A DNA stretch of 5,813 bases from contig JAEWHQ010000151.1 of assembly GCA_023387715.1 (NCBI GenBank), positions 1 through 5,813 of the forward strand, in the 5' to 3' direction. The position numbers and the translations under genes were made by a program. The stretch comes from Pseudomonadota bacterium (GTDB taxonomy: Bacteria; Pseudomonadota; Alphaproteobacteria; Rhizobiales; Rhizobiaceae). This document shows positions 1-5,116 of this stretch, in pieces. The notes under the pieces were generated by a model that saw nothing but the letters and a program-made list of their open reading frames with translations, was not told where the DNA came from and did no database searches. Position 1 is the first letter of the stretch. The number at the start of each line of letters is the position of its first letter.

Positions 1-296
1 ATTTGTTGCGCGTCCGGAACTGTTTGGCTTGTGCTTGGTGCAAAGGCCGGTGGTGGAGCTGATCGGGCTGCTGGTGCAGCATTTGTCGGGCGTTGATTGG
101 CTTGTGCTTGGCGCGGCGCATTTTGCGGCTGTCTTTGTGCCGCCATCTGACTGAGCTGTTGTTTGCGCAGGCTTTCGGCTTTTTCAGAGGCTGCAAACTG
201 ATCCACGGGTTCTTCAGACAAAGCTATGTCCAAGCCGGATTCTGCATAAAAATGCAGCAGCTCATCCATATCATATGTGATTTGTCCGGCAGTCAT
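1..296 (-). CDS. Uracil-DNA glycosylase, N-terminal part (runs off left edge)
   Basis: The minus-strand frame is open from an ATG at 296-294 to the window edge, giving 98 codons with no stop. The start is supported by GGAG at 310-307, ten bases upstream. The first 40 residues (MTAGQITYDMDELLHFYAES, then a segment with SEEPVDQF) resemble the N-terminal extension of rhizobial family-4-like uracil-DNA glycosylases, which remove uracil from DNA in base excision repair. After about residue 40 the protein becomes a low-complexity Gln/Ala/Pro-rich linker (residues about 48-98), as is usual ahead of the catalytic domain in these proteins. The catalytic domain and its Fe-S cysteines lie outside the window, so the identification rests on the N-terminus and on the divergent position next to the ETF dehydrogenase gene, an arrangement I recall from related genomes. 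The linker contains an out-of-frame 15-bp repeat, described in the findings. Confidence 0.72.
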   Translation of the reverse strand, partial: MTAGQITYDMDELLHFYAESGLDIALSEEPVDQFAASEKAESLRKQQLSQMAAQRQPQNAPRQAQANQRPTNAAPAARSAPPPAFAPSTSQTVPDAQQ

Positions 297-556
297 CAGT
301 TTGGATCTCCAAAGCTGTTTATTGTCAGGGGGTCGCAAATTCTGTGCGTTAATGCAAGTGCAACCTGTCCGTTGATAGAAAAGTAATATCTCTAATGAGA
401 CATGAGGTAAATGTGTCTGTACTGTTTAATACGGACGTTAGGACGCATAGGCGATTAATTCTAATTTTGCGATACCTTTGGTACAAAAAGCAAAAACAGC
501 CTGACGATGCTGCCCGCACAGGGCGCAGACGACAAGAAAATAAATCGGAGGCGTAA
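297..556. other. Divergent intergenic region between the glycosylase and ETF dehydrogenase genes
   Basis: This 260-base stretch must hold the promoters of both flanking genes, but I find no convincing -35/-10 pair in either direction. The only good signals are the two ribosome binding sites at its ends. On the plus strand a 53-codon frame is open from ATG 395 to TAA 554-556, ending directly against the dehydrogenase start codon. Its ATG has no clear Shine-Dalgarno sequence, although a GTG at 413 has GAGG five bases upstream. The predicted peptide is very basic, with an Arg/Lys/Gln-rich C-terminal half, and matches nothing I know. I treat it as unproven and do not call it a gene. Confidence 0.5.
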
Positions 557-2221
557 ATGACCGAAGCTGCTGAACTGCCTGAACGCGAGAGCATGGAATT
601 TGATGTTGTTATCGTGGGGGCAGGGCCTGCTGGATTGGCAGCGGCTATTCGTTTAAAACAATTATCGCCTGATTTATCTGTTGTTGTGCTTGAGAAAGGT
701 GCCGAAGTTGGCGCACATATTTTGTCCGGTGCGGTGGTTGATCCTGTCGGTATCGACAAGCTCATCCCTGATTGGCGCGATGAGCCTGACCATCCGTTTA
801 AAACACCTGTGACGGCGGATCATTTTCTTTTGCTTGGGCCAGCAGGTTCGGTGCGTTTGCCTAATATGCTGATGCCGCCTTTGATGAATAATCATGGCAA
901 TTATATTGTATCGCTTGGCAATGTCGCGCGTTGGCTGGCAGCGCGTGCTGAGGCACTGGGTGTTGAAATCTACCCGGGCTTTGCAGCAACGGAAATGCTC
1001 TACGATGAAAATGGCGCGGTCAACGGTGTTGCGACCGGTGATATGGGCATTGAAAAAGATGGCACGCATGGGCCAAATTACACCCGTGGCATGGCCTTGA
1101 TGGGCAAATATGTGCTCATTGGTGAAGGCGCGCGCGGTTCACTGGCAAAACAGCTGATTGCGCATTTCAAACTGGATGCGGAGCGTGAGCCTGCCAAATA
1201 TGGTATCGGGCTTAAAGAGCTGTGGCAGGTTGATCCTGCCAAACATAAACTCGGCTTGGTGCAGCATTCGTTTGGCTGGCCGCTTGATATGAAAACCGGC
1301 GGCGGTTCTTTCCTGTATCATCTGGAAGATAATATGGTGGCGGTGGGCTTTGTCGTTCATCTGAACTATAAAAACCCATATCTTTCGCCATTTGAAGAGT
1401 TTCAGCGCTTTAAAACGCATCCTGCCATTAAGGATGTGTTTGAAGGTGCTAAGCGTGTTTCTTATGGTGCTCGTGCCATTACCGAGGGCGGCTGGCAATC
1501 AGTGCCAAAACTTTGTTTCCCGGGTGGCGCATTGCTTGGTTGCTCGGCAGGGTTTGTGAATGTGCCACGTATCAAAGGCAGTCATAATGCTGTGCTTTCA
1601 GGCATACAGGCTGCAGAAAGCGTAGTGGCGGCACTTGAAAATGGCCGAGCTAATGATGAGCTACTGGATTATGAAAATGGCTGGCGCAGCAGCGATATTG
1701 GCAAAGATCTGAAAAAAGTGCGCAATGTTAAACCACTCTGGTCGAAGTTTGGAACACTTGTTGGTGTCGGGCTTGGTGCCTTGGATATGTGGACGAACAC
1801 ATTGTTTGGCGCTTCTTTGTTTGGCACGTTGAAGCATGGTAAAACCGATGCCGCTTCTTTGGAGCCTGCGGCCAAGCATAAGAAAATCGACTATCCGAAA
1901 CCTGATGGTGTGCTGACATTTGACCGTTTGTCATCCGTGTTTCTCTCTAATACCAACCATGAAGAAGATGAGCCTGTGCATCTGTTGGTGCAGAATATGG
2001 CTTTGCAGGCAACATCAGAGCTTGGTGTCTATGGCGGGCCATCGGCACGTTATTGCCCTGCGGGTGTTTATGAATGGGTTGAGAAGAACGGGCAGGAAAC
2101 TTACGTGATCAATGCGCAGAATTGCGTTCATTGTAAAACCTGCGATATCAAAGACCCGAACCAGAATATCAATTGGGTACCGCCACAAGGCGGCGAAGGT
2201 CCCGTCTACGCCAATATGTAA
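557..2221 (+). CDS. Electron-transfer flavoprotein-ubiquinone oxidoreductase (ETF dehydrogenase)
   Basis: Complete 554-residue protein of the ETF-QO family, close to the mature length of mitochondrial and alphaproteobacterial members. It accepts electrons from reduced electron-transfer flavoprotein, fed by acyl-CoA and amino-acid dehydrogenases, and passes them through FAD and a 4Fe-4S cluster to ubiquinone at the inner membrane. The FAD dinucleotide motif VIVGAGPAGL lies at residues 18-27 (Gly21, Gly23, Gly26). HILSGAVVDP at 55-64 and GEGARGSL at 190-197 are further family signatures. The C-terminal ferredoxin-like segment supplies the cluster ligands Cys500 (YCPAGVYEW), Cys523, Cys526 and Cys529 (CVHCKTC). 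The ATG at 557 is chosen because GGAGG at 547-551 sits five bases upstream; Met13 has no comparable site. The gene appears monocistronic, ending in a 77-bp repeat array and then a terminator. The last ten codons plus stop (2192-2221) form the beginning of repeat copy 1. No catalytic residue appears to be missing. Confidence 0.97.
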   Translation: MTEAAELPERESMEFDVVIVGAGPAGLAAAIRLKQLSPDLSVVVLEKGAEVGAHILSGAVVDPVGIDKLIPDWRDEPDHPFKTPVTADHFLLLGPAGSVRLPNMLMPPLMNNHGNYIVSLGNVARWLAARAEALGVEIYPGFAATEMLYDENGAVNGVATGDMGIEKDGTHGPNYTRGMALMGKYVLIGEGARGSLAKQLIAHFKLDAEREPAKYGIGLKELWQVDPAKHKLGLVQHSFGWPLDMKTGGGSFLYHLEDNMVAVGFVVHLNYKNPYLSPFEEFQRFKTHPAIKDVFEGAKRVSYGARAITEGGWQSVPKLCFPGGALLGCSAGFVNVPRIKGSHNAVLSGIQAAESVVAALENGRANDELLDYENGWRSSDIGKDLKKVRNVKPLWSKFGTLVGVGLGALDMWTNTLFGASLFGTLKHGKTDAASLEPAAKHKKIDYPKPDGVLTFDRLSSVFLSNTNHEEDEPVHLLVQNMALQATSELGVYGGPSARYCPAGVYEWVEKNGQETYVINAQNCVHCKTCDIKDPNQNINWVPPQGGEGPVYANM

Positions 2222-2452
2222 ATATTGGCTGGAGATGGTGTCCATCTCGACCGCCGTAAGAAAATGTCGGCGAAGGACCCGTCTACGCCATTATGTAGAT
2301 ATTGACCGGAGATAGTGTCCGTCTCGACCGCCGTAAGATAATGTCGGTGAAGTACGCGTCTGCGTCATATGTAAATATTGACCGGAGAAGGTGTCCGTCT
2401 CGACCGCCGTAAAGATAATGTGGCAGAAGGAACTATCTTCACGCTATTATAG
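2192..2452. repeat. Tandem array of a 77-bp unit, three full copies and one decayed partial copy
   Basis: Copies begin at 2192, 2269, 2346 and about 2422, each with a form of GGCGAAGG. The first two units are 77 bases and the third is 76. Hand alignment gives about 8 differences between copies 1 and 2 and about 10 between copies 2 and 3; copy 4 is recognisable only for about 30 bases, to about 2452. Blocks shared by the three full copies include CTCGACCGCCGTAA (2246-2259, 2323-2336, 2399-2412). Copy 1 starts inside the dehydrogenase gene and encodes its last ten residues and stop. Copy 2 still encodes GEGPVYAIM followed by TAG, but in another frame because 77 is not a multiple of three. Copy 3 has lost that reading. 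This fits duplication of the gene's 3' end plus adjacent downstream DNA. The stretch 2222-2540 holds no gene; it contains this array and the terminator at 2491-2521. Confidence 0.93.
2232..2248 (+). other. Small hairpin just after the ETF dehydrogenase stop codon, repeated in each 77-bp unit
   Basis: GAGATGG (2232-2238) and CCATCTC (2242-2248) form a perfect 7-bp stem with the loop TGT, ten bases after the stop codon. The same position in copy 2 (2309-2325) keeps five Watson-Crick pairs and one G-T pair. Copy 3 (2385-2401) keeps six of seven pairs. No T run follows, so this is not a classical rho-independent terminator. A role in 3'-end stability or attenuation is possible but not shown. Confidence 0.45.
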
Positions 2453-2490
2453 TGTGGTTGACGGACTTATGCGCCATTGAACTATTAAAT

Positions 2491-2521
2491 AAGCCGCGGT
2501 CAGGCGCTCTGACCGCGGCTT
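2491..2521. terminator. Strong hairpin terminator between two convergent genes
   Basis: AAGCCGCGGTCAG (2491-2503) pairs perfectly with CTGACCGCGGCTT (2509-2521), a 13-bp GC-rich stem with the 5-base loop GCGCT. It lies between the plus-strand ETF dehydrogenase and the minus-strand gene ending at 2541, so it can serve both. On the minus strand the stem is followed by ATTTAATAG, and on the plus strand by AGTTGTCATTT. Neither tail is a long T run, but the stem strength and convergent position make terminator the best reading. Confidence 0.82.
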
Positions 2522-2540
2522 AGTTGTCATTTACGATAGC

Positions 2541-3191
2541 TTATGAGCTGGCTTTGAGACGTGCGTTGCAGAGACTGTAATAACCGCCGCCTTTTTGAAT
2601 CCACTTCAGGCCATTCAAAGCGTTCTTATCTTTCAATGCATGATATTGTTCGAGGCAGGTATGCATACGTGCTTTACCTGCGCTTTCATGCGAAAACTTG
2701 GCAGAAACATTTCTAGGGAAAGTAACGCCGCGTGGTGCTGCGGTTGTTGGTGCTGGTGGCTCGCGCTCACCATCGGTGCTTAGAGCCGTTAAATCAGCAC
2801 CCGGGCCACATTCAGCTTTGCGGAAATCATTCCATTTCATGCCATTATCAACACCGGCATCTTTAGCAGCCTGATATTTGGCACCACATTGCTGCATGGT
2901 GAGGCTTTTAGGCTCAGCTGCTGCTGCCGCTTTGGCAGGCTTTTTAGCTGGAGTTTCTTTTTTAGAGCTTGTTGACTTGGCAGGAGCTTCTGTAGGTGTG
3001 TCGCTGCCACATTGAGCTTTACGATAGTCATTCCAGTTGAGGCCACCTAATGTGCCTGCATATTTCGCAGCCTGATATTTTGCACTGCATTCCTGCATGG
3101 TCAACGCATTTGCAGGGGCAGTGGTTGCCATTGCTGCGATAGTCGCCACCAAGGCTGTGCCAGCCAAACCGGCCAGTGAACGAATAAGCAT
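2541..3191 (-). CDS. Secreted three-module Cys/Trp repeat protein of unknown function
   Basis: 216 residues. ATG 3191-3189 has AGGAG at 3203-3199, seven bases upstream. Residues 1-29 form a Sec-type signal peptide: Arg4, a hydrophobic core about 5-22, and a likely cleavage after ANA at 29. The mature protein carries three similar modules. Module 1 (30-62) and module 2 (97-129) both start with LTMQ and share the pattern Cys, 17 residues, Trp, 7 residues, Cys: Cys35/Trp53/Cys61 and Cys102/Trp120/Cys128. Module 3 (about 175-210) keeps the Cys179-Trp197 spacing but has Cys208 further away. A Lys/Ala/Pro/Ser-rich linker (about 65-96) separates modules 1 and 2, and a Pro/Thr/Ala-rich linker (about 140-160) separates 2 and 3. 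Paired cysteines in an exported protein suggest one disulfide per module (inference). Similar modules occur in hypothetical proteins of rhizobia, and they slightly recall PsiF repeats, but I know no assigned function. It appears to be a single-gene unit with its own promoter and terminator. Confidence 0.88.
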   Translation of the reverse strand: MLIRSLAGLAGTALVATIAAMATTAPANALTMQECSAKYQAAKYAGTLGGLNWNDYRKAQCGSDTPTEAPAKSTSSKKETPAKKPAKAAAAAEPKSLTMQQCGAKYQAAKDAGVDNGMKWNDFRKAECGPGADLTALSTDGEREPPAPTTAAPRGVTFPRNVSAKFSHESAGKARMHTCLEQYHALKDKNALNGLKWIQKGGGYYSLCNARLKASS

Positions 3192-3219
3192 AATAAAACT
3201 CCTGTTTTAAATTGCCGAT

Positions 3220-3249
3220 ATTATATGTGCTTATCGTCCAGAACGACAA
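3220..3249 (-). promoter_or_regulatory. Sigma-70-type promoter for the secreted repeat protein
   Basis: On the minus strand, TTGTCG (3249-3244) and a perfect TATAAT (3225-3220) are separated by 18 bases. The expected start of transcription near 3213 would give a leader of about 20 bases that contains the AGGAG ribosome binding site. The surrounding gap 3192-3371 is AT-rich and holds no gene. Confidence 0.65.
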
Positions 3250-3371
3250 GATAGTCAGACGTGAAATTCAATAATATATGCTGTTTTTCTATGAATTTTA
3301 TTAAACAGAATTATGCATCTTGCACTCAACTATAAGTATTAAGTGCCTTTTATAAAATATATGCAGCATTC

Positions 3372-3629
3372 TTAATGCATGGTCATCCATTTGCGCGCTT
3401 CACGCAGCGCAGTTGCCAGTTCTGTTTTGGACATGGTGCCTGCCAGTTGGGTGCGCATATCTGCTGCCTGTTTGTGGCCGCGAATGGCTGCAATATTCAA
3501 CCATTTGTGCGCTTCAATAACATTAATATCGCAATCGCGACCAGTGGCGTACATGACACCCATTTCGAAGAGAATTTGCTCTTCCGTGACAATGTCATCT
3601 TCTTCAGCGGATTTTTCAAACTGTGCCAT
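3372..3629 (-). CDS. Small Sel1-like repeat protein
   Basis: 85 residues when started at ATG 3629-3627 (MAQFEKSAEEDD). The frame is open to an upstream ATG at 3689, but that codon has no ribosome binding site and adds an unconserved-looking basic stretch. The inner ATG has AGGA about ten bases upstream and fits the start I recall for rhizobial relatives. Residues 20-62 form one Sel1/TPR-like alpha-helical repeat, with the signature MGVMYATGRD (23-32) and EAHKWLNIAAIRG (39-51). The acidic N-terminus (residues 5-17) and a C-terminal helix ending KWMTMH flank it. A single repeat is fewer than a full Sel1 scaffold normally carries, so the protein may be an adaptor or an orphan module; no partner can be named. 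There is no signal peptide, so it is probably cytoplasmic. A terminator lies upstream at 3823-3854, so it is likely transcribed from the region 3640-3820. Confidence 0.85.
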   Translation of the reverse strand: MAQFEKSAEEDDIVTEEQILFEMGVMYATGRDCDINVIEAHKWLNIAAIRGHKQAADMRTQLAGTMSKTELATALREARKWMTMH

Positions 3630-3648
3630 CGTTCTCAATTCCTGTTTT

Positions 3649-3673
3649 ACAACAAAGCGTGGGGTATTGTTGT
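3649..3673. repeat. 7-bp inverted repeat in the leader of the Sel1-like gene
   Basis: ACAACAA (3649-3655) and TTGTTGT (3667-3673) are exact inverted copies separated by 11 bases (AGCGTGGGGTA). The element starts 20 bases upstream of the chosen ATG, so it could be an operator or an RNA stem next to the ribosome binding site. The arms are AT-rich and of low complexity, so chance is possible. Confidence 0.4.
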
Positions 3674-3822
3674 TTGACAGGCGGATCATAAAGGACAGGG
3701 TTTAAACTGGCGGTTAAATGACATGCTTAATACAAAGTGAGCAAAATATCGTGGCCGGAAAGCCACAGCTCTTATTCAAGATAGGCGTGGTTGAAAAAGC
3801 TGGTTTCACTTCGGGCTGATAA

Positions 3823-3854
3823 AAAGCGCCACATGAATGTTCATATGGCGCTTT
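3823..3854 (-). terminator. Rho-independent terminator of the glutathione transferase gene
   Basis: AAAGCGCCA (3823-3831) pairs with TGGCGCTTT (3846-3854). After one mismatch, ATGA (3833-3836) pairs with TCAT (3841-3844) around a four-base loop. Read on the minus strand, the hairpin starts 26 bases after the stop codon and ends in a TTTTT run (3825-3821), the classical arrangement. Confidence 0.88.
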
Positions 3855-3880
3855 AAAAAAATAACGAAATCACTGACGAA

Positions 3881-4588
3881 TTATTTGGCTTTTTGCCCGA
3901 ACAGAATGCTCTGTGCCTGTTTATCCGTGGCAAGATTGGATTTTTCACGCTCCGTTTTACCAAGTTCCATGCCGCGTTGAACCGCCGGACGGGTAAGCAT
4001 CAGCTCATACCAACGCTTCAGGTTAGGGAAATCTTCCAGCTTCTGATCATAATTTTTGTACGCGCTAATCCAGCCGACACAAGCCATATCAGCGATGGAA
4101 TAGTCACCGGCAATATAGTCTTTACCTTCCAGTTGACGGTTTAGCACGCCATAAAGGCGGTTAACTTCATTGGTGTAGCGTTCAATGCCATATTGTACTT
4201 TTTCAGGTGCATAAACGCGGAAGTGACCTGCCTGACCGGACATAGGGCCAAGTCCGCCCATCTGCCACATTAACCACTCATCAACGGCCACACGAGCACG
4301 TTCGTTCTCCGGATATAAGCGGTTAAACTTACGGCCGAGATATTGCAGGATTGCACCTGATTCAAAAACAGAAATCGGCTGGCCATCAGGGCCTTCTGGA
4401 TCAATAATCGCTGGCATACGGTTATTCGGCGCAATTTTCAAAAATGATGGCTCGAACTGATCACCTTTGCCGATATTGATATATTTGACCTCGTAAGGAA
4501 TGCCCAATTCCTCCAGCATAATGCTGATTTTCCAGCCATTGGGTGTCGGCCAATAATAAAGCTCAATAGGTTTGGTTTGCGTTGTCAT
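3881..4588 (-). CDS. Glutathione transferase, YfcG/YghU-like (Nu class)
   Basis: 235 residues from ATG 4588-4586, chosen because GGGAG lies six bases upstream. An in-frame ATG at 4627 would add 13 residues without a comparable site. The N-terminal thioredoxin-fold domain (about 8-90) has TPNGWK (15-20), matching the Thr/Asn glutathione-contact motif of E. coli YfcG and lacking the active-site Cys, Ser or Tyr of other classes. It also has PNNRMPAI (54-61) with the cis-proline Pro59, and FESGAI (75-80), where Glu76-Ser77 should bind the gamma-glutamyl group. The helical C-terminal domain carries MGGLGPMSGQ and YSIADMAC, typical of this subgroup. Known YfcG-type enzymes bind two glutathiones or GSSG and act as disulfide-bond reductases; the same activity is inferred here. 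The protein is about 20 residues longer than YfcG, mainly at the C-terminus. It is cytoplasmic and transcribed alone, with a terminator just downstream. Confidence 0.93.
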   Translation of the reverse strand: MTTQTKPIELYYWPTPNGWKISIMLEELGIPYEVKYINIGKGDQFEPSFLKIAPNNRMPAIIDPEGPDGQPISVFESGAILQYLGRKFNRLYPENERARVAVDEWLMWQMGGLGPMSGQAGHFRVYAPEKVQYGIERYTNEVNRLYGVLNRQLEGKDYIAGDYSIADMACVGWISAYKNYDQKLEDFPNLKRWYELMLTRPAVQRGMELGKTEREKSNLATDKQAQSILFGQKAK

Positions 4589-4770
4589 AAGGAACTCCCG
4601 ATTATGGCTGTGATATAGCTTGAACATATGCCTTGGATTTTATCCTGCAAGGGGCACTCACAAGTTTTTAGGCGTATTAATCAATATGAATACTGCATGA
4701 ATGGCTGCATCAGGGGAGGTTCAGTCCGATTTTCTATGATGATCTCATATTGTCAAAGAAGGGGATCAAC

Positions 4771-4899
4771 ATGCTAAACAAATCTGTTATCGCCATATTG
4801 CTATTTGCAGGGATTGTGCTGGTTTCGCTCAGTACTGTCGGTAAATTTGATCAGGTCATTCAGCAACTTGCCATGAACACCGTGAAGGTGCTGCCATGA
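4771..4899 (+). CDS. Small single-pass membrane protein, 42 residues, unknown
   Basis: ATG 4771 to TGA 4897-4899. A strong ribosome binding site, AAGGGG at 4759-4764, sits six bases upstream. The peptide starts MLNKSVIAILLFAGIVLVSL: a short Lys-containing N-terminus and a hydrophobic helix at about 5-22. A C-terminal tail follows (GKFDQVIQQLAMNTVKVLP) that could form an amphipathic helix. The pattern fits a small inner-membrane protein or an uncleaved signal-like peptide. The stop codon overlaps the next ORF by ATGA, which suggests translational coupling. I do not recognise the family. Support comes from the ribosome binding site, the coupling and the coherent hydrophobic segment; the short length leaves doubt. 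Confidence 0.6.
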   Translation: MLNKSVIAILLFAGIVLVSLSTVGKFDQVIQQLAMNTVKVLP

Positions 4900-5063
4900 T
4901 GAGCTCTGTCTTCACTTACTTTGCTTTGATGGTTCGTATGATGATTTTTTGCACGGTCTTTATCGGCCCGCCGGCATCATTCGCTTTGTTAAATTCGGCT
5001 TATCCGCCAAAAATCAGCGCTGCCGGATTGGTTATTTTTGTTAGTCTGCAACGCGCTGCATAA
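4896..5063 (+). CDS. Small hydrophobic protein, 55 residues, coupled to the preceding ORF, unknown
   Basis: ATG 4896 overlaps the preceding stop codon (ATGA), and the frame ends at TAA 5061-5063. GAAGG at 4884-4888, inside the upstream ORF, lies seven bases before the start. The peptide begins MMSSVFTYFALMVRMMIFCT, with a hydrophobic stretch at about 5-23 interrupted by Arg14. It then has a Gly-Pro-Pro turn (24-26) and a second weaker hydrophobic stretch at about 42-51, ending QRAA. It could be a two-pass mini-membrane protein. No terminator is visible before amn, 53 bases downstream, so all three genes could share a transcript. I do not recognise the family; a decayed remnant of a larger gene is the main alternative. 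Confidence 0.5.
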   Translation: MMSSVFTYFALMVRMMIFCTVFIGPPASFALLNSAYPPKISAAGLVIFVSLQRAA

Positions 5064-5098
5064 AAATATACTTCTATATACTCCCAGTTGTCACTCGA

Positions 5099-5114
5099 CT
5101 CGCTATATAGTGAG
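5099..5114. promoter_or_regulatory. Imperfect palindrome overlapping a TATATA box just before amn
   Basis: CTCGCTAT (5099-5106) and ATAGTGAG (5107-5114) match as inverted arms at seven of eight positions. The centre contains TATATA (5104-5109), a possible -10 element only seven bases before the amn ATG. No good -35 is seen at the proper distance; TTGTCA at 5088-5093 is too close. It is a candidate operator or core promoter, not proven. Confidence 0.35.
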
Positions 5115-5116
5115 CC

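Noticed and set aside
93..386. Plus-strand 97-codon open frame
   Set aside because: It lies mostly antisense to the glycosylase coding sequence, and its residues (many Cys, Leu, Phe) look like a shadow of the Gln/Ala/Pro-rich real frame.
349..765. Minus-strand 138-codon open frame spanning the start of the ETF dehydrogenase gene
   Set aside because: It is antisense to the conserved FAD-binding region and has no ribosome binding site or recognisable domain, so it is a shadow.
2192..2452. Possible CRISPR array
   Set aside because: The 77-bp units are contiguous with no unique spacers, and the first copy is coding sequence, so this is a plain tandem duplication.
3630..3689. Upstream ATG extension of the Sel1-like gene
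   Set aside because: No Shine-Dalgarno precedes the ATG at 3689, and the added residues are unlike the family N-terminus; the inner ATG at 3629 is better supported.
3751..3766. Hairpin GTGGC/GCCAC with a six-base loop
   Set aside because: Only five base pairs, no T run, and no gene end nearby; not distinguishable from chance.
4589..4627. Upstream ATG extension of the glutathione transferase
   Set aside because: GGGAG is correctly spaced only for the ATG at 4588, and the glutathione-binding fold begins just after it.
4631..4652. Bulged hairpin CCTTGGAT/ATCC...AAGG upstream of the glutathione transferase
   Set aside because: It has a three-base loop and a three-base bulge with no clear regulatory context; I saw no further support.
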